Shown here: piece by piece, positions 1 to 9,464 of the stretch
Layout: each line of letters opens with the position of its first letter
How positions within the stretch are numbered: the stretch's first letter is position 1
Origin: an uncultured Prevotella sp.
GTDB lineage: Bacteria; Bacteroidota; Bacteroidia; Bacteroidales; Bacteroidaceae
Reading direction: 5' to 3'
Assembly: GCA_947169185.1 (NCBI GenBank)
Contig: CAMVOS010000012.1
Location: 1 to 62,427, forward strand
DNA length: 62,427 bases
Translations under genes and position numbers: made by a program
The notes under the pieces: model-generated
The model's input: only the letters and a program-made list of their open reading frames with translations
Databases searched by the model: none
Told to the model about the DNA's origin: nothing

Positions 1-89
1 ACAGCGGCAGCGGTTCGCAGAATCAGGGTGGCAACACCGGCGGCAACACCGGAGGCACTACTGGTGGTGGCGAGGAAGGTGGCATGTAA
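1..89 (+). CDS. HU-like DNA-binding protein, C-terminal tail (5' end outside window)
   Basis: Only the last 28 codons are present, open from base 3 to the TAA at 87-89. The tail is Ser/Gly then Gly/Asn/Thr-rich and ends in GGGEEGGM. The complete HU-like protein at 30.6 kb ends in the same kind of Gly-rich tail with the same last residues (GEEGGM), which is the basis for this call. The DNA-binding part is not in the window, so the family is inferred from the tail alone. A strong terminator follows 26 bp downstream, so it is transcribed separately from lon. Confidence 0.65.
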   Translation, partial: SGSGSQNQGGNTGGNTGGTTGGGEEGGM

Positions 90-115
90 GCCGCTCAGGT
101 CTCTAAAAACGGAAG

Positions 116-154
116 GCATCCAACTGCTGAAAATGCGGTTGGATGCTTTTTTTT
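116..154 (+). terminator. Rho-independent terminator after the HU-like gene
   Basis: A perfect 9-bp stem (GCATCCAAC at 116-124 with GTTGGATGC at 138-146) with a 13-nt loop is followed by eight T residues at 147-154. Confidence 0.9.
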
Positions 155-220
155 GTGGGTCAAATCTCGGAAAGATATTAAAATATCTTATCGCATGCGG
201 GTTATTTCAATAAAAAGTTG

Positions 221-228
221 TACCTTTG
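221..228 (+). promoter_or_regulatory. Bacteroidetes -7 element (TACCTTTG) upstream of lon
   Basis: TACCTTTG matches TAnnTTTG. It lies 22 bp before the lon ATG at 251, so an in-frame ATG at 218, which sits inside the promoter, cannot be the start. No clear -33 TTG is seen at the expected distance. Confidence 0.75.
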
Positions 229-250
229 CATCTTAAAATGCGAAAGAGTT

Positions 251-2734
251 ATGAAAGATAATATAGCAATGTACATGGATAACAAGAACAGGTCGTTCTC
301 GATGATTGCCGATGTAGAGGGCGATTACAGTGACCTGACAAGAATGAAACTACCTGATGAGCTGCCTATTCTGGCCGTTCGGAATCTGGTATTGTTTCCT
401 GGTGTGGTGACCCCCATTCTGATAGGACGTGAAACAAGCATGACGCTTATCCGTAAGGCAGAGAAGACGGGAGAGATCATTGGCGTGGTCAGTCAACGCG
501 ATGCAGACGTGGACTCGCCTATTCGCAGTGACTTATTCGACATGGGTGTATCAGCCAAGGTGCTGAAGACGCTGACGTTGCCGAATGGCAACATTACAGC
601 TATTGTACAAGGCATGTCGCGTTTCCGTTTGATGGACTTAACGAAATACCAGCCCTACCTGATGGGTCATGTAGTAGACGCTCCCGAGGACGAACCCGAG
701 AAGCGCGACGTGGAGTTCAGAACAGCTATTGAAGATTTGCGTCAGCAGACCGCAGAATACATTCAGATGAGTGATGACATTCCTGAGGAAGCTTCGTTTG
801 CCATTAAGAATGTGAGCAACAATATCATGGCCCTGAACTTTATTTGCTCGAACATGCCGTTCAGCGTGAAAGAAAAGATGGCCCTCCTGAGTTTCGACTC
901 GCTGAAGGAACGTCTGTTCAGCGTGATGCGCATCATCAACCGCGAAATCAGTCTGTTGACACTGAAGCTGGACATTCGCAACAAGACACGCGACGACATC
1001 GACGAACAGCAGCGCCACTATTTCCTGCAGCAGCAGATTAAAAATCTGCAAGCTGAGATGGGCAATGAGAGCACCCCCGAAAAGAAGGAACTGCTGGAGA
1101 AAGCCCGTAAGAAGAAATGGCCCGAGGATATTGAGAAGTATTTCTATAAGGAGGTAGAGAAGTTGGACCAGGTAAACCAGAATTCGCCCGACTTCAACGT
1201 CCAGCTGACCTACCTGCAGACGCTGGTCAACCTGCCGTGGGGCGAATATACGCAGGACGACTTGGACCTGAAGCGTGCACAGAAGATTCTGGACCGTGAC
1301 CACTACGGCATGGAGAAGGTCAAGGAGCGCATCCTGGAATACATCGCCGTGCTGTCGTTGCGTGGCGACCTGAAGAGTCCCATTCTGTGTCTCTACGGTC
1401 CTCCAGGTGTTGGTAAGACGTCGCTGGGCAAGTCGATTGCCGACGCCCTGAAGCGCAAATATGTGCGCGTCTCGCTGGGCGGTCTGCACGACGAAGCCGA
1501 GATTCGCGGTCACCGTCGCACCTACATTGGCGCTATGCCTGGCCGCATCATCAAGAACATCCAGAAGGCCGGAAGTTCGAACCCCGTCTTCATACTGGAC
1601 GAGATTGACAAGGTGACGCAGAACACGCACAACGGCGACCCTGCATCAGCCCTATTGGAGGTGCTCGATCCCGAGCAGAACAGCGCCTTCCACGACAACT
1701 ATCTGGACGTGGACTACGACCTGTCGAAGGTGATGTTCATTGCCACTGCCAACAACCTCGGCACCATTCCCCGTCCCCTACTCGACCGCATGGAAATCAT
1801 CGAGGTATCGGGCTATATCACTGAGGAGAAATACGAGATTGCCAAGCGCCACCTTATTCCGAAAGAGAAGGAGAACACGGGCCTGAACGACAAACGTCTG
1901 ACCTTTAACAAGCAGGCCATCGAAAAGATTATCGAGCAATATACCCGTGAGAGTGGCGTGCGCCAATTGGAGAAGCAGGTCAACAAAGCCCTGCGAAAGT
2001 TGGCATTCAAGAAGGCTGAAAGCGGCGAACTGCCCTATGAGAAAATTACGCCGACGGAGATTGAAGACCTGTTAGGCAAACCGCCCTTCTATCGCGACAT
2101 CTATCAGGGTAACGCCTATGCCGGCGTCGTCACCGGACTGGCATGGACCAGTGTGGGCGGCGAGATTCTGTTCATCGAGACATCGCTGTCGAAGGGCAAG
2201 GCTGGCAAGCTGACGCTGACCGGTAACCTGGGCGACGTCATGAAGGAAAGTGCCGTCATCGCCCTGGAATACGTCAAGGCACACGTCGACCTGCTGGGCA
2301 TCGACTACCGCATCTTTGACCATTGGAACATCCACATCCACGTTCCCGAGGGTGCCACGCCCAAGGATGGCCCATCAGCTGGTATCACCATTGCCACCTC
2401 TATCGCCTCAGCGCTGACCCAGCGTAAGGTGCGTAAGAACACCGCCATGACGGGCGAGATTACCCTGCGTGGCAAGGTGCTTCCCGTAGGCGGTATCAAG
2501 GAGAAGATTCTGGCAGCCAAGCGTGCAGGCATTACGGATATTGTGATGTGTAAGGAGAACGAGAAGGACATCAACGAGATTCCCGAGATGTACCTCAAGG
2601 GGGTCACCTTCCACTATGTCGAGAACGTGCAGGATGTCTGGAAATTTGCGCTGACCGACGAGATGGTCGACAATCCATTAGTATTCGAAATCCCTGAGGA
2701 GAAAAACGACAACAAGGACAACAAGGACAACTAA
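251..2734 (+). CDS. lon: ATP-dependent protease La (Lon)
   Basis: Cytosolic AAA+ serine protease that degrades misfolded and regulatory proteins. The 827-residue product has an N-terminal LON substrate domain, a coiled-coil region, an AAA+ module with Walker [10 protein letters not shown] at about 383-391, Walker B FILDEIDK, and a C-terminal protease domain. The Ser-Lys dyad is intact: Ser709 in PKDGPSAG and Lys752 in GGIKEK, the same 43-residue spacing as E. coli S679/K722. The start at 251 is chosen because the -7 box lies just upstream. The C-terminus is a short Asp/Asn/Lys-rich tail. The stop overlaps the tgt start (TAATG), indicating co-transcription with tgt and the following permease. 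Confidence 0.97.
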   Translation: MKDNIAMYMDNKNRSFSMIADVEGDYSDLTRMKLPDELPILAVRNLVLFPGVVTPILIGRETSMTLIRKAEKTGEIIGVVSQRDADVDSPIRSDLFDMGVSAKVLKTLTLPNGNITAIVQGMSRFRLMDLTKYQPYLMGHVVDAPEDEPEKRDVEFRTAIEDLRQQTAEYIQMSDDIPEEASFAIKNVSNNIMALNFICSNMPFSVKEKMALLSFDSLKERLFSVMRIINREISLLTLKLDIRNKTRDDIDEQQRHYFLQQQIKNLQAEMGNESTPEKKELLEKARKKKWPEDIEKYFYKEVEKLDQVNQNSPDFNVQLTYLQTLVNLPWGEYTQDDLDLKRAQKILDRDHYGMEKVKERILEYIAVLSLRGDLKSPILCLYGPPGVGKTSLGKSIADALKRKYVRVSLGGLHDEAEIRGHRRTYIGAMPGRIIKNIQKAGSSNPVFILDEIDKVTQNTHNGDPASALLEVLDPEQNSAFHDNYLDVDYDLSKVMFIATANNLGTIPRPLLDRMEIIEVSGYITEEKYEIAKRHLIPKEKENTGLNDKRLTFNKQAIEKIIEQYTRESGVRQLEKQVNKALRKLAFKKAESGELPYEKITPTEIEDLLGKPPFYRDIYQGNAYAGVVTGLAWTSVGGEILFIETSLSKGKAGKLTLTGNLGDVMKESAVIALEYVKAHVDLLGIDYRIFDHWNIHIHVPEGATPKDGPSAGITIATSIASALTQRKVRKNTAMTGEITLRGKVLPVGGIKEKILAAKRAGITDIVMCKENEKDINEIPEMYLKGVTFHYVENVQDVWKFALTDEMVDNPLVFEIPEEKNDNKDNKDN

Positions 2735-3876
2735 TGACGTTCGAAGTACAACATAACGACTCATACAGCAGCGCCCGCACAGGCTTGATTACGACCGACC
2801 ACGGCCCCATCAAGACGCCCATCTTCATGCCCGTAGGCACGGTGGGAAGCGTCAAGGGCGTGCACTTCCAGGAGTTGCGCGAGCAGGTAAAGGCACAGAT
2901 CATTCTGGGCAACACCTACCACCTCTACCTGCGCCCGGGCCTGGACATCCTGCGCAAGGCCGGCGGTCTGCATAAGTTCAATACGTGGGACCGTCCCATC
3001 CTGACGGACTCTGGCGGCTTCCAGGTCTTTTCCTTAACAGGCATCCGTAAGTTAAAGGAAGAGGGTTGTGAATTCCGCAGCCACATTGACGGCTCGAAGC
3101 ACATCTTCACGCCCGAGAACGTGATGGATACCGAGCGCGTCATTGGTGCCGACATCATGATGGCCTTCGACGAGTGTCCACCAGGACAGAGCGACTACCA
3201 GTATGCCAAGAATTCGCTGCGACTGACCCAGCGCTGGCTGGAGCGTTGCGTCAAGCGTTTCAACGAGACAGAGCCGATCTACGGTCACCATCAGACGCTG
3301 TTCCCCATCGTGCAGGGCTGTACCTACAAGGACCTGCGCCAGGATGCTGCCAAGCACGTCGTCGACACGCTGGGCAAGCTGAACGACGGTGGTGGCGCCA
3401 GCATCGGCGGACTGGCCGTCGGCGAGCCTACCGAGGTGATGTACGAGATGATTGAGGTGGTCAACGACATCCTGCCCAAGGACCGTCCACGCTACCTGAT
3501 GGGCGTCGGCACGCCACAGAACATCCTCGAGGCCATTGAGCGTGGCGTCGATATGTTCGACTGCGTCATGCCTACCCGCAACGGTCGCAACGCCATGCTG
3601 TTCACCTACGAGGGCACGATGAATATGCGCAACAAGAAGTGGGAGGACGACTTCTCGCCCATCGACCCTGATGGCTGCGACATAGACCGCATCCACTCGA
3701 AGGCCTATCTGCACCACCTCTTCAAGGCCCAGGAGCTGCTGGCCATGCAGATAGCCAGCATCCACAACCTGGCATTCTACCTCAGACTGGTCACCGACGC
3801 GCGCACGCATATAGAACAAGGTGACTTCACGCAGTGGAAACGTAGTGTGATAGATAATTTGGGACGAAGACGATGA
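2734..3876 (+). CDS. tgt: tRNA-guanine transglycosylase (queuine/preQ1 insertion)
   Basis: Exchanges guanine-34 for a queuosine precursor in GUN-anticodon tRNAs. The 380-residue TIM-barrel protein retains the family motifs, including TDSGGFQVFSL (Asp92, general acid/base), GGLAVGEP for base recognition and FDCVMPTRNGRN (Asp276, nucleophile). The C-terminal region where bacterial Tgt normally has CxCx2C plus His for zinc shows only one Cys (about 315) before KAYLHHLF, so the classical zinc site is not visible; I recall related Bacteroidetes enzymes also lacking it. It overlaps lon by one base and the next gene by four (ATGA), forming a tight operon. Confidence 0.95.
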   Translation: MTFEVQHNDSYSSARTGLITTDHGPIKTPIFMPVGTVGSVKGVHFQELREQVKAQIILGNTYHLYLRPGLDILRKAGGLHKFNTWDRPILTDSGGFQVFSLTGIRKLKEEGCEFRSHIDGSKHIFTPENVMDTERVIGADIMMAFDECPPGQSDYQYAKNSLRLTQRWLERCVKRFNETEPIYGHHQTLFPIVQGCTYKDLRQDAAKHVVDTLGKLNDGGGASIGGLAVGEPTEVMYEMIEVVNDILPKDRPRYLMGVGTPQNILEAIERGVDMFDCVMPTRNGRNAMLFTYEGTMNMRNKKWEDDFSPIDPDGCDIDRIHSKAYLHHLFKAQELLAMQIASIHNLAFYLRLVTDARTHIEQGDFTQWKRSVIDNLGRRR

Positions 3877-5108
3877 ATACAAGTTTACTGAGACATATAG
3901 CACAGAAGATTCGTCATCAGTGGCTACGCCTTATCACGTTGCTGATGCCATTTATCGTATGGCTACGTCAACTGCCCTGGCACAGGCTGGCTCCGCTAAA
4001 GAAACTGAATCCGCTACGCTATATCAAGCGACTGGACAGATACATCATCTTTAAATTCATTGGAACGTACATCTATTCTATTTTACTGATTATCAGCATT
4101 TCAATAGTATTCGACGTCAATGAGAATCTGGCTAAGTTCACCAATTTCCATGCCCCACTTCGTGCCATTGTGTTCGACTACTATGCTAACTTTGTACCCT
4201 ACTTTGCCAATCTGTTCTCACCATTGTTCGTATTCATTGCCGTCATCTTCTTTACATCGAAATTAGCCGGCAATTCAGAAATAATAGCCATGTTGGCCTG
4301 TGGCATGAGTTTCAAGCGTCTATTGCGTCCCTACCTCATCTCAGCAGCCATTATTGCACTATTAAACTTCTATTTAGGTGCCTATATCATTCCTAAGGGA
4401 ACAGTAGTACGTCACGATTTCGAATCACTCTACAAGAACAATAAGAAAAACACCTCGGCATCGAATATCCAGCTGATGGTCGACAAAGGTGTTGTTGCTT
4501 ACTTGTCACAATACGACGACATTCGCAAAACTGGCTATGGCTTTGCACTTTATAAGTTTGAGAATAAAAAGATGGTGAGCCAGATGAATGCAAATATTGT
4601 GCAGTATGATACCATTGCCGAAGAACGCTATCACTGGAAAGCCCGCAACTACAAAATCAGGACACTAAAAGGAATGCGTGAGCAAATCACTTCTGGCAAT
4701 GAAATTGACACGTTGATACAGATGGAACCTATGGATCTGGTGTTTTCAAAGGGCCAGCAGGAGACATTTACCTCACCAGAGCTTTTACGCTATATCTCAA
4801 AACAACAGCAACGCGGTTCATCGAACGTCGTGCAGTATGAAGTTGAATATCATAAACGTATAGCGTCAAGTTTCGCTTCATTCATTCTGACAATCATTGG
4901 CGTATCTCTATCATCAAGAAAGCGTAAAGGTGGTATGGGATTGTATCTTGGTATAGGACTGGCCCTCTCATTCACTTATATCCTGCTACAAACTGTCAGT
5001 GCGACATTTGCTATTAATGCAGGTACACCACCGATGCTTGCAGCATGGATACCAAACATATTATATAGTGTTATTGCCTATTTCTGTTATAGGCAAGCAC
5101 CCAATTAA
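3873..5108 (+). CDS. LptF/LptG-type (YjgP/YjgQ) inner-membrane permease
   Basis: Membrane component of the ABC machine that extracts lipopolysaccharide from the inner membrane. The 411-residue protein has an N-terminal extension of about 50 residues, then the family opening LDRYIIFKFIGTY, transmembrane helices in the first 190 residues, a soluble jellyroll-like middle domain, and three C-terminal helices from about residue 330. The start overlaps the tgt stop as ATGA, which supports it despite the long N-terminus. LptF and LptG cannot be told apart from sequence alone; no partner permease or LptB ATPase is adjacent. Confidence 0.85.
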   Translation: MNTSLLRHIAQKIRHQWLRLITLLMPFIVWLRQLPWHRLAPLKKLNPLRYIKRLDRYIIFKFIGTYIYSILLIISISIVFDVNENLAKFTNFHAPLRAIVFDYYANFVPYFANLFSPLFVFIAVIFFTSKLAGNSEIIAMLACGMSFKRLLRPYLISAAIIALLNFYLGAYIIPKGTVVRHDFESLYKNNKKNTSASNIQLMVDKGVVAYLSQYDDIRKTGYGFALYKFENKKMVSQMNANIVQYDTIAEERYHWKARNYKIRTLKGMREQITSGNEIDTLIQMEPMDLVFSKGQQETFTSPELLRYISKQQQRGSSNVVQYEVEYHKRIASSFASFILTIIGVSLSSRKRKGGMGLYLGIGLALSFTYILLQTVSATFAINAGTPPMLAAWIPNILYSVIAYFCYRQAPN

Positions 5109-5149
5109 GTAATAATAAATAAGGTGAAAAGAAATAAGGATAAACAAAC

Positions 5150-6400
5150 GTGATATTTGAAGAAACATATTTAAATGACAATATACTCGATGCATTATAT
5201 GACATGCACTTCGAGGAAATGACGCCCATACAGGAAAAATGTATTCCTGAGATATTGGACGGACGGGACCTCATCGGCGTTGCTCAGACGGGTACTGGCA
5301 AGACAGCAGCCTATCTGTTGCCTATTCTCTCTATGCTGGACGATGGTGGTTATCCGAAAGATGCCGTCAACTGTATCGTGATGGCACCAACCCGTGAACT
5401 GGCCCAGCAAATAGATCAAGCCATGCAGGGTTTTGGCTACTATTTGGAAGGCATTTCTTCCGTAGCTGTATATGGCGGTAATGATGGTAACCGCTTTGAC
5501 GTAGAGACAAAGGGACTGAAAATGGGAGCCGATGTGATTATCGCCACACCCGGACGTCTACTCTCACATATACGCATGGGCCATTTGGATTTGAACCATT
5601 TATCCTTCTTCGTATTGGACGAAGCAGACCGTATGCTCGATATGGGATTTTCTGATGACATTCTGTCAATAGCCAAGCTGTTGCCTAAAGGACATCAGAC
5701 TATTATGTTCTCGGCTACTATGCCACAGAAGATACAGCAACTCGCGCGTACATTATTAAATAATCCTGTAGAGGTAAAGATTGCTGTATCCAAACCTGCT
5801 GAGAAGATTCAACAGTCGGCCTACGTCTGCTATGAACCACAAAAGCTGGGTATTATCCGTCATTTATTCAAGGCTGGCGAGTTGGAACGAGTTATCATTT
5901 TCTCAGGCAAAAAGGAAAAGGTGAAGGACATTACCCGTGAGTTGAAACGCATGAACATCAACTGCGCTGCCATGCACTCAGATTTGTCACAGGCTGAGCG
6001 CGATGATGTGATGTATCGTTTCAAGACTGGTCAGGTATCAGTGCTTATCGCTACCGATATCGTTGCTCGTGGCATTGACATCGATGACATACTAATGGTT
6101 ATTAACTATGACGTACCCCACGATGCAGAAGATTATGTGCATCGTATTGGTCGTACGGCACGAGCTCAAAGAGATGGTATAGCCATTACATTCGTATCTG
6201 AGAACGACATGCGTAGTTTCTCTGACATAGAGCGCTTTTTAGATCGTGACATTCAAAAAAATCCATTACCCGAAGGATTAGGAGAAGGTCCCAAATATCA
6301 GAAGTCATCGCCTCATAAGAGTAGTCGTGGACGTGGTGGACGACATCGTGGTGGCAAGCCAAGAAAGAATAAGAAATCTCGGGTAAAACCGAACAATTAA
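5150..6400 (+). CDS. DEAD-box ATP-dependent RNA helicase (RhlE-like)
   Basis: Remodels RNA duplexes, typically in ribosome assembly or mRNA decay. The 416-residue protein has the Q-motif region (MTPIQ), motif I AQTGTGKT at 45-52, motif II DEAD at 157-160, motif III SAT at 188-190, motif VI HRIGRTAR, and a Lys/Arg/Gly-rich C-terminal tail typical of RhlE proteins. The best start is GTG at 5150, about 10 nt after AAGGA (5136-5140); the first in-frame ATG would remove part of the Q-motif region. It lies 41 bp after the permease gene and could be co-transcribed. Confidence 0.93.
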   Translation: MIFEETYLNDNILDALYDMHFEEMTPIQEKCIPEILDGRDLIGVAQTGTGKTAAYLLPILSMLDDGGYPKDAVNCIVMAPTRELAQQIDQAMQGFGYYLEGISSVAVYGGNDGNRFDVETKGLKMGADVIIATPGRLLSHIRMGHLDLNHLSFFVLDEADRMLDMGFSDDILSIAKLLPKGHQTIMFSATMPQKIQQLARTLLNNPVEVKIAVSKPAEKIQQSAYVCYEPQKLGIIRHLFKAGELERVIIFSGKKEKVKDITRELKRMNINCAAMHSDLSQAERDDVMYRFKTGQVSVLIATDIVARGIDIDDILMVINYDVPHDAEDYVHRIGRTARAQRDGIAITFVSENDMRSFSDIERFLDRDIQKNPLPEGLGEGPKYQKSSPHKSSRGRGGRHRGGKPRKNKKSRVKPNN

Positions 6401-6422
6401 TATTTTTTAATACAAAAAATTA

Positions 6423-6463
6423 GTTGTTGGGAGAACAACGAATCGATATTTTTCGTAACTTTG
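6423..6463 (+). promoter_or_regulatory. rpoD promoter region with small inverted repeat
   Basis: TAACTTTG at 6456-6463 fits TAnnTTTG. Upstream, GTTGTT (6423-6428) and AACAAC (6434-6439) form a 6-bp inverted repeat around GGGAG, which could be an operator or the weak end of the helicase transcript. The leader to the ATG is about 70 nt. Confidence 0.6.
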
Positions 6464-6536
6464 CACCGCTTTTAAAGGTATTAATGATACACAGGCTTGA
6501 AATTCAAGCAGTTAGAGACAATTACAAAAGGATAAG

Positions 6537-7409
6537 ATGAGACAATTAAAGATTCAAAAGAGTATTACGAATCGTTCGAGTGAAGCACTGGATAAGTATC
6601 TTGTGGAAATCGGTCGTGCCCCGTTGATTAGTATCGACGAAGAAATCGAGTTGGCCCAAAAGATACGTAAAGGTGGTCCTGAAGGCGAGCGTGCCAAGGA
6701 TAAGTTGGTAACAGCCAACTTACGATTCGTGGTATCAGTAGCCAAGCAGTATCAGCACCAGGGTCTGACGCTGACTGACTTGATTGATGAGGGTAACATT
6801 GGCCTGATTAAGGCTGCACAAAAATTTGATGAAACACGTGGTTTCAAGTTTATATCGTACGCAGTATGGTGGATTCGCCAGAGCATTCTGCAGGCTATTG
6901 CCGAGCAGAGCCGTATCGTTCGTCTGCCACTCAACCAGGTGGGCTCACTCAATAAGATTAGTCACGAAATCAATCGTTTTGAACAGGAATTCCAGCGTCA
7001 TCCCTCTGTTGCAGAGTTGAGTGATGCTACCAACATGGATGAGGAAAAGATAGCACAGTCAATGCAGGCAGACAGCCATCATGTGTCTATCGATGCTCCT
7101 TTCCAGGATGGTGAGGACAACTGTATGCTTGACGTGATGGCTTCTGGCGATGACTCACGTACTGACCGCCAGGTTGACCATGAGTCGATGGCTCTTGAGT
7201 TGAACAATGTTCTTCAGAAGGTTTTGAAGGATCGTGAGATTACGATCATCCGCGAGTGCTTCGGCATTGGCTGTCACGAGAAGGGTCTCGAAGAGATTGG
7301 TGATCAGCTTGGCTTAACCCGTGAGCGTGTTCGCCAGATTCGTGAAAAGAGCATTGCTAAGCTTCGTGATTCGGGTAATGCACGAATTCTGATGAAATAT
7401 TTGGGCTAA
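6537..7409 (+). CDS. rpoD: Primary RNA polymerase sigma factor (sigma-70 family, Bacteroidetes type)
   Basis: Directs RNA polymerase to housekeeping promoters, in this phylum the TAnnTTTG type seen throughout the window. The 290-residue protein is short because Bacteroidetes primary sigmas lack most of region 1.1. It has region 1.2 (ALDKYLVEIGRAPLIS), 2.2-2.4 including LIDEGNIGLIKAAQKFD and the tryptophan-rich melting segment FISYAVWWIRQSI, region 3, and the region 4.2 helix-turn-helix LTRERVRQIREKSIAKLR near the C-terminus. It has its own promoter and a roughly 70-nt leader. Confidence 0.96.
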   Translation: MRQLKIQKSITNRSSEALDKYLVEIGRAPLISIDEEIELAQKIRKGGPEGERAKDKLVTANLRFVVSVAKQYQHQGLTLTDLIDEGNIGLIKAAQKFDETRGFKFISYAVWWIRQSILQAIAEQSRIVRLPLNQVGSLNKISHEINRFEQEFQRHPSVAELSDATNMDEEKIAQSMQADSHHVSIDAPFQDGEDNCMLDVMASGDDSRTDRQVDHESMALELNNVLQKVLKDREITIIRECFGIGCHEKGLEEIGDQLGLTRERVRQIREKSIAKLRDSGNARILMKYLG

Positions 7410-7448
7410 AGTTTTGTGACCTCAAAAATATTTTGTAATTTTGGGGTC

Positions 7449-9464
7449 GTGAAATCGAAGTTACGTATCATATATTGCATAATAATGCTGGTCGTGATGA
7501 TTTTCATGCCCAGCATTTGTTTTGCTGACCGAACGGCTGACTCACTATTAATCAACCGAATATGGGATTTCAGTCGCAACTACTCAGAGCCAGTCAATGG
7601 TATTGAGCAGAATCTGTATCTGCGTTATACCTTTGGTTCACAGCGTAGGAATCCGACACTATTTCTTGTGCCAACGATGTATACCATTGCAAAAGGTGAA
7701 CGCGACTATATTGGTGAGTCATATTGTCGTATTAAATACAGGACTCCAAGCGATTACGATTTGCACCGCCAAGTAGTCTGCGGTACAATTCCCCGCAACC
7801 GCTTTACCATGTCTGCATTGGTTCATTATATCACCCCTAACCTTTATGACATTTCAATTTATCCAGAGAGCATATTATCACCCTTCCATCGTTCTAATCG
7901 CTTCTTCTATAAATATCGCGTATTACAACGGATGGGGAAACAGGCAATCATCCGTTTCCGTCCGCGTGTAAACAACACCCAACTTATTACTGGTACTGCG
8001 GTGATTAATGTAGAGACGGGTCAAATCCTGTCAACCAATTACGAAGGTGAGTTCGACATGATATCATTCAAGGTGAATACCGTGATGAATCAAAATAACG
8101 GTCACCAACTTCTGCCTGAAAGAAGTAGAATCGATGCTAAGTTCAATTTTCTGGGTAACAAGGTATCGTCTACGTTTACAGCCATTTATAACTGTCCCCG
8201 TACCCTACCCGATTCACTTGATGAGCAAGATAATCGTGAATTAATGGACTCGTTGCGCCCCATAGTCCTACGGCATAAAGAGGAAAAACTATACCAGCGT
8301 CATGACAGCCTTAGCATCGTGTCAGACAGTATTGATAGCAACAAAAAAAATTCCGATAACAAAATGAAAGAAATACTTTGGGATGTTATTGGTGACAACC
8401 TCATCAGCAGCACTCATGCCGATGCTGGCGCTTTTTCCATGACCATTTCACCTATTCTTAATCCACTTTATTTCGGATACAGCAAGAGCAGTGGTTTCAG
8501 CTATCGCTTAAAGTTCGGTTTGCAATATTCATGGAACAGTCATCGCTATCTGACCTTTAATCCTGATTTCGGTTACAACTTCAAGCAACGTCTGTTCTAC
8601 TACACAGCACCTCTACGCATGAACTACAACCCCAAACGCAATGGATTTGCTGAGTTTGTCTGGGCTAATGGCAATAGAATCAACAGTGGTAATTTGATAG
8701 AAGATATTCATCAGCGTATCGGAACAGATATTGACGTACCGGAATTCAAGGATGAATACTTTCAGCTTGTCAATAACGTAAAGGCATTCGACTGGTTGGA
8801 AATCACAAATGGTATTGTTTATCACCGTCGCCGTTCTACCAATCGGGGACTGATGCGCCAGCTTAATTTACCAGAAGAATATCGAAGCTTTGCACCCACG
8901 CTAACAGTACACTTCACACCTTGGCGAAATGGACCTATGTTTACTGTCAATCACGAGAGGAGCTTTTTAAACATCTTTAAATCGAACCTGAAATATGCCC
9001 GATGGGAATTTGATGCCGTACAAAAAATAAAGCTCAACAGCCTGCGAATCATTAACTGGCGGGCTGGTGCTGGTTTCTACCCCAATCGTAGTACTGATTA
9101 TTTTGTCGACTATGCCAACTTCCGTGACAACAATCTGCCTACTGGTTGGGAAGATGAATGGACTGGTCAGTTCCAACTGTTAAATAGTGAGTGGTACAAT
9201 GAGTCCAACTACTATTTGCGAGGTCACTTGTCTTTCGAATCGCCGTTGCTGGCATTAGGATGGACACCACTCATTGGTCATTTCGTGGAAACCGAACGTA
9301 TCTACGTCAGTACACTCAATATTGAGCATACGCATCTCTATAGCGAAATAGGCTATGGTTTCACCAATCGCTATTTCTCTACAGGTATATTTGCCAATTT
9401 CCTCAATCACAAGTTCCAAAGCTTTGGTTGTAAGTTCACGATAGAAATATTTAAAAGATGGTAA
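7449..9464 (+). CDS. DUF5686-type outer-membrane/periplasmic protein
   Basis: Function unknown. The protein opens with a signal peptide (KSKLR, a hydrophobic run, then ICFA-DR). The N-terminal half matches the look of a carboxypeptidase-regulatory/OmpA-like module (conserved TGTAVINVETGQI), and the C-terminal 350 residues have alternating aromatic beta-strands ending in FTIEIFKRW, as expected for an outer-membrane beta-barrel. The start is uncertain: a TAATTTTG box at 7436-7443 would place transcription after an upstream GTG (7416), so I prefer GTG 7449; ATG 7485 is also possible. The stop overlaps the next gene by seven bases. Confidence 0.75.
   Translation: MKSKLRIIYCIIMLVVMIFMPSICFADRTADSLLINRIWDFSRNYSEPVNGIEQNLYLRYTFGSQRRNPTLFLVPTMYTIAKGERDYIGESYCRIKYRTPSDYDLHRQVVCGTIPRNRFTMSALVHYITPNLYDISIYPESILSPFHRSNRFFYKYRVLQRMGKQAIIRFRPRVNNTQLITGTAVINVETGQILSTNYEGEFDMISFKVNTVMNQNNGHQLLPERSRIDAKFNFLGNKVSSTFTAIYNCPRTLPDSLDEQDNRELMDSLRPIVLRHKEEKLYQRHDSLSIVSDSIDSNKKNSDNKMKEILWDVIGDNLISSTHADAGAFSMTISPILNPLYFGYSKSSGFSYRLKFGLQYSWNSHRYLTFNPDFGYNFKQRLFYYTAPLRMNYNPKRNGFAEFVWANGNRINSGNLIEDIHQRIGTDIDVPEFKDEYFQLVNNVKAFDWLEITNGIVYHRRRSTNRGLMRQLNLPEEYRSFAPTLTVHFTPWRNGPMFTVNHERSFLNIFKSNLKYARWEFDAVQKIKLNSLRIINWRAGAGFYPNRSTDYFVDYANFRDNNLPTGWEDEWTGQFQLLNSEWYNESNYYLRGHLSFESPLLALGWTPLIGHFVETERIYVSTLNIEHTHLYSEIGYGFTNRYFSTGIFANFLNHKFQSFGCKFTIEIFKRW

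Noticed and set aside
638..1630. 330-codon open frame antisense to lon
   Set aside because: It is a mirror of a strongly coding, high-GC gene; no promoter, ribosome-binding site or family features.
3052..3903. 283-codon open frame antisense to tgt
   Set aside because: It lies over conserved tgt motifs and has no start context of its own.
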